From Candidatus Roizmanbacteria bacterium UBA6242 (GTDB lineage Bacteria; Patescibacteriota; Microgenomatia; UBA1406; GWC2-37-13): a stretch of DNA of 64,000 nucleotides. This document shows, piece after piece, positions 45,679 through 54,053 of the stretch. The number at the start of each line of letters is the position of its first letter. Position 1 is the first letter of the stretch. A program made the position numbers and the translations under genes. The stretch lies in assembly GCA_002440905.1 (NCBI GenBank), contig DJWA01000002.1, positions 44,207-108,206 of the forward strand, written 5' to 3'. Under the pieces are notes generated by a model that had not been told where the DNA came from, did no database searches, and saw nothing but the letters and a program-made list of their open reading frames with translations.

Positions 45679-46894
45679 ATTTGAAATTTGTATGCCTTAA
45701 CGATTCTTCAAGCGAGGGTTTGGTTTCAAATGCCGAAGGAAAGACTTCCGCTTGATAAATGAAATATGTTCTCAGCTCATATATTGCCGATCCAACTGTC
45801 AGTGCGACAATTGTTACCAATAAAAGAAGGTGTTTCTTCTTTTCAAAAGCCATCGCCAGAGTGACGCCTGAAAAATATATGACGCTTGGAATGACTGTGA
45901 AGGTCCTTAACATGTTGGGATTTTCCCAAGGGTATATCATGAACGAAGGCAGCAATGAAACGAAAAAATAAAAGAGAAAAACTTTATTATTGAGATCCTT
46001 AAGTTTTTTAATAGAGATCACAAGTCCGCCGATGAAAAGAAGACCCACAATAGGATTGAGAGCGGGTTTGCCTGGATAGTTATGTTTACCACTCATGTCG
46101 CCTTTGTAGACAAACATTGATGAAACCGTGCCGATATTCTGCATCGTGCCGGCAACTTTCTCGGTCAAGGTCATCTCATGGTTTTTCCAAAAAAAAAGCT
46201 TATCGACTCGATTATCCTGGTTTGTGAGGAGATATATAGTCAAAGGCAAAACCACTATTACAAAAGGTGCGACAAAAGCGAGTGCGCTTTTGATGAGCGC
46301 CTGTTTATTCTTAAAATATGAAAAGACAATGTAGGTTAGGGGAACAACAAAGAAAAATCTTCCGGGTGTATATGAGTTAAAAGCTAATCCGGCAAATAAA
46401 CCGCTTAAAGCCATAGAATATAAGTTTTTTTTAGGATCAAGTAGAAAAAACATAGAGGTCAATTCTAAGAAGAGTAAAAAGGTTGCTTCAAATGAAAATC
46501 TGGCAAAATTAAAATACCACCTTGAGGTTATAAAAAGAATAGAGATTACAAAAACCAGCATTTGTTTTTTTTTGAATACCCGAGTCATTAAAAGGTAAAA
46601 CATTAGTGCTCCGATTACGCCAAAAAAAGCAGCCGGAAATCTGAGGGCAAAGTTCCCAACGCCGAATATTTTAAAAGATAACAGGAGAATGTAAAAATAT
46701 AAAGTAGAGTGTCCGGTCGCCAGTTGTGAATATGGGGCATATGCTTGTCCATCAAGTGAAAGGGCGAGTTTAGCAAATTCAACTTCGTCAAAGGTTAAAT
46801 TTTTTGGAATGGAATTGAACTTAAAGAAAATTACGGAAATGGAGACAAGAAATAGAATAAAAAGTACCAATCCCTTACTTTTTATTAATTTCAT
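45659..46894 (-). CDS. GT-C membrane glycosyltransferase, DE type
   Basis: A 411-residue polytopic protein with Asp36-Glu37 (LTFDEVEFAKLALSLDG) and the loop PYSQLATGHSTLYFYILL. Downstream spans RFPAAFFGVIGALMFYLLM and FARFSFEATFLLFLE fit GT39-type proteins. It is shorter than its DE neighbours and has only a small C-terminal soluble tail. It overlaps the GT2 upstream and the GT-C downstream by 20 nt each. Confidence 0.77.
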   Translation of the reverse strand: MKLIKSKGLVLFILFLVSISVIFFKFNSIPKNLTFDEVEFAKLALSLDGQAYAPYSQLATGHSTLYFYILLLSFKIFGVGNFALRFPAAFFGVIGALMFYLLMTRVFKKKQMLVFVISILFITSRWYFNFARFSFEATFLLFLELTSMFFLLDPKKNLYSMALSGLFAGLAFNSYTPGRFFFVVPLTYIVFSYFKNKQALIKSALAFVAPFVIVVLPLTIYLLTNQDNRVDKLFFWKNHEMTLTEKVAGTMQNIGTVSSMFVYKGDMSGKHNYPGKPALNPIVGLLFIGGLVISIKKLKDLNNKVFLFYFFVSLLPSFMIYPWENPNMLRTFTVIPSVIYFSGVTLAMAFEKKKHLLLLVTIVALTVGSAIYELRTYFIYQAEVFPSAFETKPSLEESLRHTNFKYDKTDK

Positions 46895-47633
46895 ATCGGC
46901 CTGTTAGAAAATAATACTTAATCGTCAAAAGATCAACCATGGTCTCGACGGCATCCTTGATAAAGTTGACGTTTTTTGTTTCGACATGTCGCCACTGGAC
47001 CGGGATTTCCTTAATTTTGTAGCCCATTTTAGACGCCAAAAAAAGAAATTCCATGTCAAAGCCGGCGGAAACCGATGACCCTTCAACCTTTCTTCTTTCA
47101 TGGAAAACCAAGAGACTGGATATGACCTTGTCGGCGACCGATTTTTTAAACAACTTGAATCCGCATTGGGTATCCTTTATGCCTTTTATTCCGATGATGA
47201 AGCTTCTGAATATAATTGACAGATAAGCTAACACTTTGCGTAAAATGGGTGCACCTTCTCTAGTTTTTGATCGCGAGCCGATGGCAATCTCGTAGCCTTT
47301 TTTAGCACTTTCTATCAAACGCTCAGATTCCTCAATCGGGGTAGCTAAATCTATGTCGGAAAAAAGCACATAGTCACCTTTGGACTTTTCGACCCCGGTT
47401 ATAATGGCGAAGGCCTTTCCTTGGTGGGAGTTTTCGACGAGCTTGAATTTTGGGTAGGTTTTTAAATATTTGGATCTTATGACTTGTTTTGACGTGTCGG
47501 TCGAACCGTCATCAACGATTATGACTTCCGTAAAACGAGAATCGTTTTCGGTAAAATTACCGATCTTGTCCAATACACCTTTCTGGATGTTGGACTGTTC
47601 GTTGTAACAGGGGATTATCAAAGATATTTTCAT
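46875..47633 (-). CDS. GT2, polyprenyl-phosphate sugar synthase-like (ALG5/DPM-like)
   Basis: This 252-residue enzyme resembles dolichyl-phosphate glucosyltransferase (ALG5) and related polyprenyl-phosphate sugar synthases: ISLIIPCYNEQSNIQKGVLD, EVIIVDDGSTDTSKQVI, the metal-binding FSDIDLATPIEESERL, GSRSKTREGAPILRKVLAYL, and DTQCGFKLFKKSVA. Such enzymes make polyprenyl-phosphate-linked glucose or mannose on the cytosolic face, which is the donor type GT-C transferases use outside. It has no C-terminal membrane spans. Its position among four GT-C genes, with 4-nt and 20-nt overlaps, fits a donor-supply role; this link is inferred. Confidence 0.85.
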   Translation of the reverse strand: MKISLIIPCYNEQSNIQKGVLDKIGNFTENDSRFTEVIIVDDGSTDTSKQVIRSKYLKTYPKFKLVENSHQGKAFAIITGVEKSKGDYVLFSDIDLATPIEESERLIESAKKGYEIAIGSRSKTREGAPILRKVLAYLSIIFRSFIIGIKGIKDTQCGFKLFKKSVADKVISSLLVFHERRKVEGSSVSAGFDMEFLFLASKMGYKIKEIPVQWRHVETKNVNFIKDAVETMVDLLTIKYYFLTGRYEINKK

Positions 47634-49087
47634 TTTGCGTGCTCCAATCTATAAATTTTAACACCTTGAGTCTCCCACTGGTTGGTGATTTTAGACTTTC
47701 CGAACATGGTTATGTTCCAACTCTTGGTCGTCTTGATATCACACGGGTTACCACAAACGACAAACATTTCGTTGCCCACTTCGAGTTTCTTCCTATCTTG
47801 GGGAACCTTTCCCATAAGTTCCAAAAAGTAAAGGTACGAATCTTCTTGCCAACCGTCCGGTTGGACGGCAAAGTTGAATTTGTTCGATGTTATTTTACGG
47901 TCTATGAATTCGGCAACCTGTCTCGCGTGACGTATTTGATTATTGGGTTCGATCCAAAGGAAATCGTATTTCTGGAAGTTGAGGTAAAGGAAAGCGGTTA
48001 AGAAAAATATTACAAGCGCCTTGTCGAACAAATCGTATTTGAATATTTCACCCAGTACGACCGAAATAGCCACTATGTAAAAAGGATATAACATCCCAAG
48101 GTAATGCGAATGCTTGGCTCCGGGGTAAAGCGAAGTGACAACAAGAGTACCAATAAAAAATATTATAAAAACTGACAGGTCATATTTCTTTTTCATCAGA
48201 TTAAATGCTAAGAGAAAAAGGAAGATAACGAGCAATACGACGGATGTGACCGAGTTCATGTCGATGTTGAAAAGATAGCGATTGACCTCAGAAAATGTTT
48301 CCATAAAGCCGGCCAGTTTTCCTCCAGCTACTCCGGTACCGCTGTTTAGAAGATTGACAAAATTATTGAGGTTTATAAAGTTATGTCTCAGGTCAAAAAT
48401 AATGAGCGGCGAAGTAAATACGACAAAAGACAGGGCCGAAAGGACATAGTTCGTAGCTTGTTTTAAGAATTTCTTACGGCTTTGAATAAGATCAAAAATC
48501 GCGAGCAAAATTAACGGCAATATAAGTCCGGCGGCCAGATAGTGCAGCTGGATTGAAAAAGACAGAAAGGCGCCGAATAACAAAAAGTATTTGAAATTCT
48601 TGGTCTTTGTGCCCATTATGAAGAAATAGGCGGTTAAAAGGGAGAAGAGGGGGAGCGGGTTTGGGTTCCATGAAAACCTGGATGATTGTATAAGTACATA
48701 AGAAAACGATGATAAAAATACACCGATGATGGCCGCATGCCTACCAAAGAATTTTTTGACGATGAGATAGGTTGTTATAAGATATACAACTGACGTGACG
48801 GCCATTCCGACAGCCAGACCTGCAGGGTTGAATCTAAACAACAAGAGCCAGGGGGCAATAAAGTAGTAGTAGAATGGCCCCAGGAATACTTGCCCGACTG
48901 ACGTTGGTGCCCCAATTGCCGGAAAGTGTTCGAAAGCAGCGATCCTTTTGATGATTATGGCATCTCGTCCTTGATCGGCCAGAAATACGGCAAACTCCCC
49001 GATCTTATAAAATCTTAAAAAAATTGCTGCGGCGATGATAACTAGCATCAGCCAATTTTTTGTTACAATATTGAATATGCGCCGCAT
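47630..49087 (-). CDS. GT-C membrane glycosyltransferase, DQxRD type
   Basis: I start this 485-residue protein at the ATG for MRRIFNIVTKNW; an upstream start at 49135 would place its N terminus inside the divergent gene. Motifs are Asp38-Gln39-x-Arg41-Asp42 (LADQGRD) and IGAPTSVGQVFLGPFYYYFI (58-77). SSRFSWNPNPLPLF links it to the 44305 paralogue. TAAAAT on the minus strand ends 8 nt before the ATG. The start codon overlaps head to head with that of the plus-strand gene. It is the first gene of the five-gene unit that includes the donor synthase. Confidence 0.77.
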   Translation of the reverse strand: MRRIFNIVTKNWLMLVIIAAAIFLRFYKIGEFAVFLADQGRDAIIIKRIAAFEHFPAIGAPTSVGQVFLGPFYYYFIAPWLLLFRFNPAGLAVGMAVTSVVYLITTYLIVKKFFGRHAAIIGVFLSSFSYVLIQSSRFSWNPNPLPLFSLLTAYFFIMGTKTKNFKYFLLFGAFLSFSIQLHYLAAGLILPLILLAIFDLIQSRKKFLKQATNYVLSALSFVVFTSPLIIFDLRHNFINLNNFVNLLNSGTGVAGGKLAGFMETFSEVNRYLFNIDMNSVTSVVLLVIFLFLLAFNLMKKKYDLSVFIIFFIGTLVVTSLYPGAKHSHYLGMLYPFYIVAISVVLGEIFKYDLFDKALVIFFLTAFLYLNFQKYDFLWIEPNNQIRHARQVAEFIDRKITSNKFNFAVQPDGWQEDSYLYFLELMGKVPQDRKKLEVGNEMFVVCGNPCDIKTTKSWNITMFGKSKITNQWETQGVKIYRLEHAK

Positions 49088-49101
49088 ATATCCATATTTT
49101 A
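49064..49101. promoter_or_regulatory. Overlapping divergent start region with two -10 elements
   Basis: The 11-base near-palindrome ATGCGCCGCAT (49077-49087) holds the start codons of both divergent genes. The plus-strand extended -10 TGTTACAAT has its hexamer at 49064-49069, 7 nt before its ATG. The minus-strand TAAAAT (49101-49096) ends 8 nt before its ATG. Each promoter thus lies inside the other gene's 5' coding region or directly beside it, and leaderless transcription is the simplest explanation. Confidence 0.6.
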
Positions 49102-50192
49102 CCTTAACTCTTTTAGTTTTTCTGAGTACTCTCATTGTCTGGTTGCCGTTTCTTATAAAATCGACTCAGTTTGCTGGCCTCAAGATAAATAAAAGCGGCT
49201 TCGATTATCTTTACCGAAACTATGACGGGCCATTATACGTGACGGCGGCCAAAGATTTCTACGCCAACACGCCAAAATATTTCGCTGCTCACTTGCCGTT
49301 TTATCCGATGCTCATTAAGGGTGGGCGCGAGCTTATGAATATCGTTGGATTGAACGGTGACGGGCTAGGATACCTTAAGTCGATGATCTCAGTTAATGTC
49401 TTGGCGACGGTTGCTTTGGCCTGTTTATTTTACTTTATTTTAAGAAAATTTAAATTGACCTCAAACCCATGGCTGTTGACCGTGGTTCTGTTATTCTTGC
49501 CGCGGTTTCTGGTCGTTAGGTCGGTAGGGGCGCCCGAAAGTATATTCATGTTTCTTACCTTGGCGTCTCTATATTCTTTTGAACGGGAAAAATATCTTCT
49601 GGCTGGCTTGTTCGGAGGATTGGCGGTTATGACCAAGTCACCGGGCATTCTTTTGTTTGGTGCTTATTCGCTTGTCATCGCGGAAAAACTTTTGAAAACG
49701 AAAAAAATAGACTACAAATGGTCGGGGATCCTCTTGATTCCGCTCGGTCTGTTGGGAGTGTTCCTCATTTATTGGAAGCAGATGGGGGACTTTTTTGCCT
49801 ATTTTAATTCAGGGGATAATATCCACCTCGTTTTCCCGTTTTCCGTATTTGACTTTCAAAAAACTTGGATCGGAACCGCTTGGCTAGAGGATGTTTTTTT
49901 CTATTTCGTTCTTTACGCGTTAACGGTCATTACTCTTTGGAAGACTAAGTACAGGAGTTTCTTCTACTTTTCCTTGGTTTTTTTCTTGGCGACCTTATTT
50001 ATTCAACATCGTGACATTGCCCGCTACTCGTTACCTCTTTGGCCGATGGCTGTGATCGCATTTGAAAAATTCTTCACTTCTAAGAAGTTTCTTGGTGTAT
50101 TAGCCCTTGTCACATTTGGGATATATATGTACGCCTGGAACTTCATAATCTACAATATTATGCCTATTGCCGACTGGTCACCTTTCTTGTAA
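49077..50192 (+). CDS. PIG-V-like GT-C glycosyltransferase
   Basis: I start at the ATG for MRRIYPYFTLT (371 residues); the ATG at 49035 would add 14 residues overlapping the divergent gene. The layout parallels the PIG-V-like protein at 39300: NYDGPLYVTAAKDFY (Asp50-Gly51), HLPFYPMLIKGG, FLPRFLVVRSVGAPESIFMFLTLASLY and AGLFGGLAVMTKSPGILL. It is thus probably a polyprenyl-phosphate-sugar-dependent transferase with about ten spans. It is a single-gene unit before the MacA-like gene. Confidence 0.76.
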   Translation: MRRIYPYFTLTLLVFLSTLIVWLPFLIKSTQFAGLKINKSGFDYLYRNYDGPLYVTAAKDFYANTPKYFAAHLPFYPMLIKGGRELMNIVGLNGDGLGYLKSMISVNVLATVALACLFYFILRKFKLTSNPWLLTVVLLFLPRFLVVRSVGAPESIFMFLTLASLYSFEREKYLLAGLFGGLAVMTKSPGILLFGAYSLVIAEKLLKTKKIDYKWSGILLIPLGLLGVFLIYWKQMGDFFAYFNSGDNIHLVFPFSVFDFQKTWIGTAWLEDVFFYFVLYALTVITLWKTKYRSFFYFSLVFFLATLFIQHRDIARYSLPLWPMAVIAFEKFFTSKKFLGVLALVTFGIYMYAWNFIIYNIMPIADWSPFL

Positions 50193-50257
50193 ACTTAATG
50201 TTGTCATTACGACCTACTTTTTTGTTATAAAAACAAAGACGGACGAAATGATCGTAT

Positions 50258-50271
50258 TATAATTTCAATAG
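50258..50271 (+). promoter_or_regulatory. TATAAT 8 nt before the MacA-like gene
   Basis: A consensus TATAAT (50258-50263) ends 8 nt before the ATG at 50272. There is no Shine-Dalgarno sequence. It is the likely promoter of the three-gene exporter unit. Confidence 0.55.
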
Positions 50272-51306
50272 ATGAGAATGATTAGTTTCTTGAAGAAGAG
50301 ATGGTACCTGGTTCTTGTAATTATTTTAATTGCTACTTTCATATTCGTTCGCCTTCGAAATTCTGCTGATTCGGCCGAAAAGAATGTGGACACCTATAAA
50401 GTTAAGAAAGAAAACCTCAATGAGACATTAACTTTATCGGGTGAAATCGATGCCGAAGAGAAAGTATCTCTGAAATTCCAAACTTCCGGCCGGTTGGCCT
50501 GGGTGGGTGTTAAAGAAGGTGATGCGGTTAAAAAATTCCAGGTAATAGCATCGCTTGATCAACGTGACCTCAAAAATCGAATGCAAAAATATCTGAATAC
50601 ATATACTTCAGAAAGGCTAGCGTTTGAACAGACGAAAGACGACAATTGGAATAAGCAGTTTGACCTCTCAGAGTCGGTTAGGGAAAAAGCCGAGAGGACT
50701 CTTAAAGACAGCCAGTATGACTTAAACAATTCAGTACTTGATGTTGAATTACAGAGTTTGAGTTTGGAATACGCCAATCTTTGGACACCAATAGATGGAA
50801 TCATTACCCATATAGACACTCCTTATTCGGGCGTCAATATTACGCCGGCCGGGAGCGAATTCCAAGTTGTTAATCCTGATACTGTGTATCTGACGGTTAC
50901 GGCAGAGCAGAGTGATGTTGTTCATTTGAAAAAGGGAATGACCGGAGAGGTCGTTTTTGATGCTTTTCCAGAAGATACATATATGGGAGAAGTTGACTAT
51001 ATTTCATATGCGCCGATGACCGGTGAGAGCGGAACAGTTTACAAAGTCAAGGTTCTTTTGGACTCAAACGCCAAAAAATTACCTCTAAGATTGGCAATGA
51101 CTTCAGATATTACATTTGTTATCCGCGAAATAAATAACGCCATTGGAGTCTCGATAAAATATTTGAAAACTGACTCTAAAGGCGACTATCTAAACGTTGA
51201 AAGAAACGGCAAGAAGGAAAAAGTGTACGTGAAGAAAGGTGGAGAAGTTGACGATATGATTGAGATTAAAAGTGGCCTCCAAGTAGGAGATCTGGTTTAT
51301 GATTAA
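50272..51306 (+). CDS. MacA/HlyD-type membrane fusion (adaptor) protein
   Basis: This 344-residue protein has an N-terminal transmembrane anchor (about 10-28), biotinyl-lipoyl halves (LSGEIDAEEKVSLKFQTSGRLAWVGVKEGDAV and LWTPIDGIITHIDTPYSGV) flanking a short coiled-coil hairpin (about 100-165), and beta-barrel/membrane-proximal parts (VTAEQSDVVHLKKGMTGEVVFDAF). This is the RND/MacA adaptor plan, though with a shorter hairpin than Gram-negative MacA. With no outer membrane expected, it may regulate or extend the ABC exporter encoded next. It overlaps the ATPase gene by 8 nt. Confidence 0.86.
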   Translation: MRMISFLKKRWYLVLVIILIATFIFVRLRNSADSAEKNVDTYKVKKENLNETLTLSGEIDAEEKVSLKFQTSGRLAWVGVKEGDAVKKFQVIASLDQRDLKNRMQKYLNTYTSERLAFEQTKDDNWNKQFDLSESVREKAERTLKDSQYDLNNSVLDVELQSLSLEYANLWTPIDGIITHIDTPYSGVNITPAGSEFQVVNPDTVYLTVTAEQSDVVHLKKGMTGEVVFDAFPEDTYMGEVDYISYAPMTGESGTVYKVKVLLDSNAKKLPLRLAMTSDITFVIREINNAIGVSIKYLKTDSKGDYLNVERNGKKEKVYVKKGGEVDDMIEIKSGLQVGDLVYD

Positions 51307-51967
51307 ATTGGTCTCTGTATCAAAGGATTATATCATCGACAGTGAGTACACCTTTCATGCTTTAAAAAAGGCCAGCCTTGACATAAAAGAAAAAGAGTTT
51401 GTATCGATTATGGGTCCTTCAGGATCCGGTAAATCAACCCTCATGCATATTATTGGTCTGTTGGATAAACCGACTACCGGTAAAGTCTATGTGGAAGGTA
51501 AAGAAATATCCCAGATCACCGACGACGAACTCTCACGTCTACGCAACGAATTTGTCGGATTCGTATTTCAGCAGTTCAACCTCATCAGTAAGCTTACTGT
51601 CCTTGAGAACGTCATGTTGCCGACACTTTATTCGAGAAAGGAATTGGACTTTAACCCCAAGGATAGGGCAACATCGATCCTAACCGAGTTTGGCCTAGGA
51701 CAAAAACTTAACTCGCGACCAAATAAGCTTTCAGGTGGACAACAACAGAGAGTGGCCATATCTCGCGCTTTGATGATGAAGCCAAAGCTTATTCTGGCCG
51801 ATGAGCCAACCGGGAATCTTGACAGTAAGACCGGTCATGAGATCATGGAACTCCTGGCGCAGCTTAATAAAAAGGAAAAGATTACTGTGGTTCTGGTTAC
51901 TCATGAAACCGACATTGCCTCGTATGCAAAAAGAATTATAAAAGTTAAAGACGGAGAAGTAATATGA
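51299..51967 (+). CDS. MacB/LolD-type ABC transporter ATPase
   Basis: A 222-residue ABC ATPase with Walker [12 protein letters not shown]-loop (FVFQQFNLI), signature [14 protein letters not shown], Walker [13 protein letters not shown] and H-loop (VTHE). It belongs to the MacB/LolD branch that powers FtsX-like permeases acting on extracytoplasmic substrates. It overlaps both neighbours (8 and 4 nt), so the three genes are a single exporter operon. Confidence 0.93.
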   Translation: MIKLVSVSKDYIIDSEYTFHALKKASLDIKEKEFVSIMGPSGSGKSTLMHIIGLLDKPTTGKVYVEGKEISQITDDELSRLRNEFVGFVFQQFNLISKLTVLENVMLPTLYSRKELDFNPKDRATSILTEFGLGQKLNSRPNKLSGGQQQRVAISRALMMKPKLILADEPTGNLDSKTGHEIMELLAQLNKKEKITVVLVTHETDIASYAKRIIKVKDGEVI

Positions 51968-53169
51968 AAAACTTATTTTTCATATTTAAGTCTGCCATCG
52001 ATGACTTCGGGAGAAATAAGATAAGGACTTTCCTGACTTCACTAGGGATACTTATCGGAGTATTTGCTGTGGTTGTGCTTATTGCTTTAGGTCTCGGACT
52101 TAAGAAATATATATCCGATCAATTTGAAGCGATGGGAAACAATACTTTATTTTTAGTTCCAGGAAACGTCTTGTCGGGTGGTGGCTTTTCCGGTTCATCC
52201 TCTTCGTTTACGGGTCGGTTTGATAACCGAGATCTCGAAACCTTAAAAAAAATAGACAATGTTACTAATGCCGGACCTTTAGCTTTAAAATCATCAAAAA
52301 TAAAAGGACTCTTGAAAGAAGACTTTGGTGATATTATGTTTTCTTCCGAAGCGTTAGCTGATGTGATGGGTTTGGAAATAGAAATAGGAAGATTCTTTGA
52401 TAGAAGTGATATTACCAAACGGGCAAAAGTAATTGTTGTTGGGAATAAAATCGCCAATGACTATTTCGGTTCGGGTGAAGATGCGATTGGAAAAAAAATG
52501 ACGGTAGGTAATGTTAAATTTACGGTAATCGGTGTAATTAAGTCAAAAGGCGGCGGCGGAATGGGTGGATTCGATTACGACGGCTACCTTTATGGCCCTT
52601 ATACGACCGGGTATATCTTTAATCCTGATAAAAAGTACTTGCGCTTGATTGCCAAAACGGAAGATGAAAGCTATATCTCCCAAGTTAAGGCTGACATAAA
52701 AAAGGAATTCATGAAAAGATATGAAGAGGAAGAGTTTAGTGTTGTTGAACCAACAGAACTCTTATCGGCGATAAACTCGATTTTTTCTGTATTAAATTTA
52801 ATATTGGTGGCGATCGCGGCGATATCTCTGGTAGTTGGTGGGATCGGAATAATGAATATCATGTACGTAACTGTCACCGACAGGATAAAAGAAATTGGTA
52901 TTAGGAGGGCGATAGGTGCTAGACGATCTGACATATTGTCACAATTTCTGGCCGAAGCGGTCCTTTTATCGTCGTTTGGCGGCATTATGGGATTGGGATT
53001 GGCATACTTAGCGGTTTTTGCCGTCCAACCGTTTTTTCCTGCCTATATAGACTTGGCATCGGTCTTTTTAGCGCTTGGTATCTCGTCGGCGATTGGGATT
53101 ACCTTCGGGGTTTTTCCAGCCAAGAAAGCCGCCAACCTGGAGCCGGTTGAGGCCATCAGGTATGAATGA
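51964..53169 (+). CDS. MacB-like ABC permease (FtsX-fold)
   Basis: The 401-residue protein has the MacB-type permease plan: an N-terminal span (RTFLTSLGILIGVFAVVVLIALGLGL, about 18-44), a large extracytoplasmic domain (about 50-265) and three C-terminal spans with GGIGIMNIMYVTVTDRIKEIGIRRAIGARRSDI. Such permeases use mechanotransmission to expel peptides, lipids or antibiotics in other bacteria. The substrate is unknown here. A Gly/Ser-rich stretch (SGGGFSGSSSSF) lies in the outer domain. Confidence 0.92.
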   Translation: MKNLFFIFKSAIDDFGRNKIRTFLTSLGILIGVFAVVVLIALGLGLKKYISDQFEAMGNNTLFLVPGNVLSGGGFSGSSSSFTGRFDNRDLETLKKIDNVTNAGPLALKSSKIKGLLKEDFGDIMFSSEALADVMGLEIEIGRFFDRSDITKRAKVIVVGNKIANDYFGSGEDAIGKKMTVGNVKFTVIGVIKSKGGGGMGGFDYDGYLYGPYTTGYIFNPDKKYLRLIAKTEDESYISQVKADIKKEFMKRYEEEEFSVVEPTELLSAINSIFSVLNLILVAIAAISLVVGGIGIMNIMYVTVTDRIKEIGIRRAIGARRSDILSQFLAEAVLLSSFGGIMGLGLAYLAVFAVQPFFPAYIDLASVFLALGISSAIGITFGVFPAKKAANLEPVEAIRYE

Positions 53170-53213
53170 TTGGCAAGTGATGAAGGTTATTTAAATGCTT
53201 ATATATATAAAAG

Positions 53214-54053
53214 TCACTTCTGGCATTTAGGGCAGAAGAATGAACTACGTCCATTATGTTTAATTCTTTTGATGGCACTCTGGCATCTTAAACAAAGTTG
53301 TTTTTCTCTCTGGTAAACTAGAAAGCGTCTTTGGTGGTTACCTTTTGATCCGTCAGGAAGTATAAAAGCTTCATCTGCGCCTGATGAACCCTTATCCTTT
53401 ATGCCTTTTTTGATTTCCGCGAGAATTGCCTTGTGAAGTTTTTCGATCTCATCAATTATTAGCGAGTTGGATAATCTTTGGGGATGGATTTTAGATAAGT
53501 ATAACGAGTCATTGGCGTATATGTTACCAATGCCTGTTATCTTGTCTTGGTCCATAAGGGCGACTTTGATGGGTTTTCTTGTTATTCGCAAAACGGAAAA
53601 AAGGTAATTGACCGTAAACTTACTCGATAGCACGTCGACACCCTTTGGGGATTCAGGTTTGTCGGTCAACTTAACCCAGCCAAATTTCCTCAAGTCGTTA
53701 AAGAAGAGGGCGCCGCCTTCCTTGAATTTTATTATTATCCGCGTTGTATTGGCGGGCATAACATTACCTTTTGTGAAGGGAATCTTGTTTTTGAAAATTG
53801 CTCTCTTGGCATTTTTTGAATACAGCATTTGTCCCGAAAGCTTAAAATGGGCATTAAGATACTTACCCTTTTCAAGGGCAATGACTAAAACCTTACCGTA
53901 TCTCTCAACGTCAACTATTTTTTGCCCGTAGGCTTCTTTCTTTTTTCCGACAAAGTTTTTTGGTGACAATATTTCTATTGCAGAAACGGTCTTTCCAAGT
54001 ATATGTGGACGTAACTCTCTTTTAATGGTTTCAACCTCTGGCAGTTCCGGCAT
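53214..54053 (-). CDS. mutM: Formamidopyrimidine-DNA glycosylase
   Basis: MutM (Fpg) removes 8-oxoguanine and formamidopyrimidines from DNA. The start is fixed by the catalytic N terminus MPELPEVETIKREL: Pro2 and Glu3 must follow the initiator Met, so the ATG at 54053 is right and an ATG 12 nt upstream is not. Other landmarks are LNAHFKLSGQM (beta-turn Lys), MDQDKITGIGNIYANDSLYLSKIHP and a C-terminal zinc finger CLRC...CPKC. The 279 residues match the family. The 5' end overlaps the GT4 gene by 23 nt. The terminal Lys-rich finger and the RSSFFCP motif are intact. Confidence 0.96.
   Translation of the reverse strand: MPELPEVETIKRELRPHILGKTVSAIEILSPKNFVGKKKEAYGQKIVDVERYGKVLVIALEKGKYLNAHFKLSGQMLYSKNAKRAIFKNKIPFTKGNVMPANTTRIIIKFKEGGALFFNDLRKFGWVKLTDKPESPKGVDVLSSKFTVNYLFSVLRITRKPIKVALMDQDKITGIGNIYANDSLYLSKIHPQRLSNSLIIDEIEKLHKAILAEIKKGIKDKGSSGADEAFILPDGSKGNHQRRFLVYQREKQLCLRCQSAIKRIKHNGRSSFFCPKCQK

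Noticed and set aside
53170..53213. Possible terminator between the MacB-like and mutM genes
   Set aside because: AAGTGA/TCACTT could pair, but the loop is over 30 bases and no T-run follows; too weak to call.
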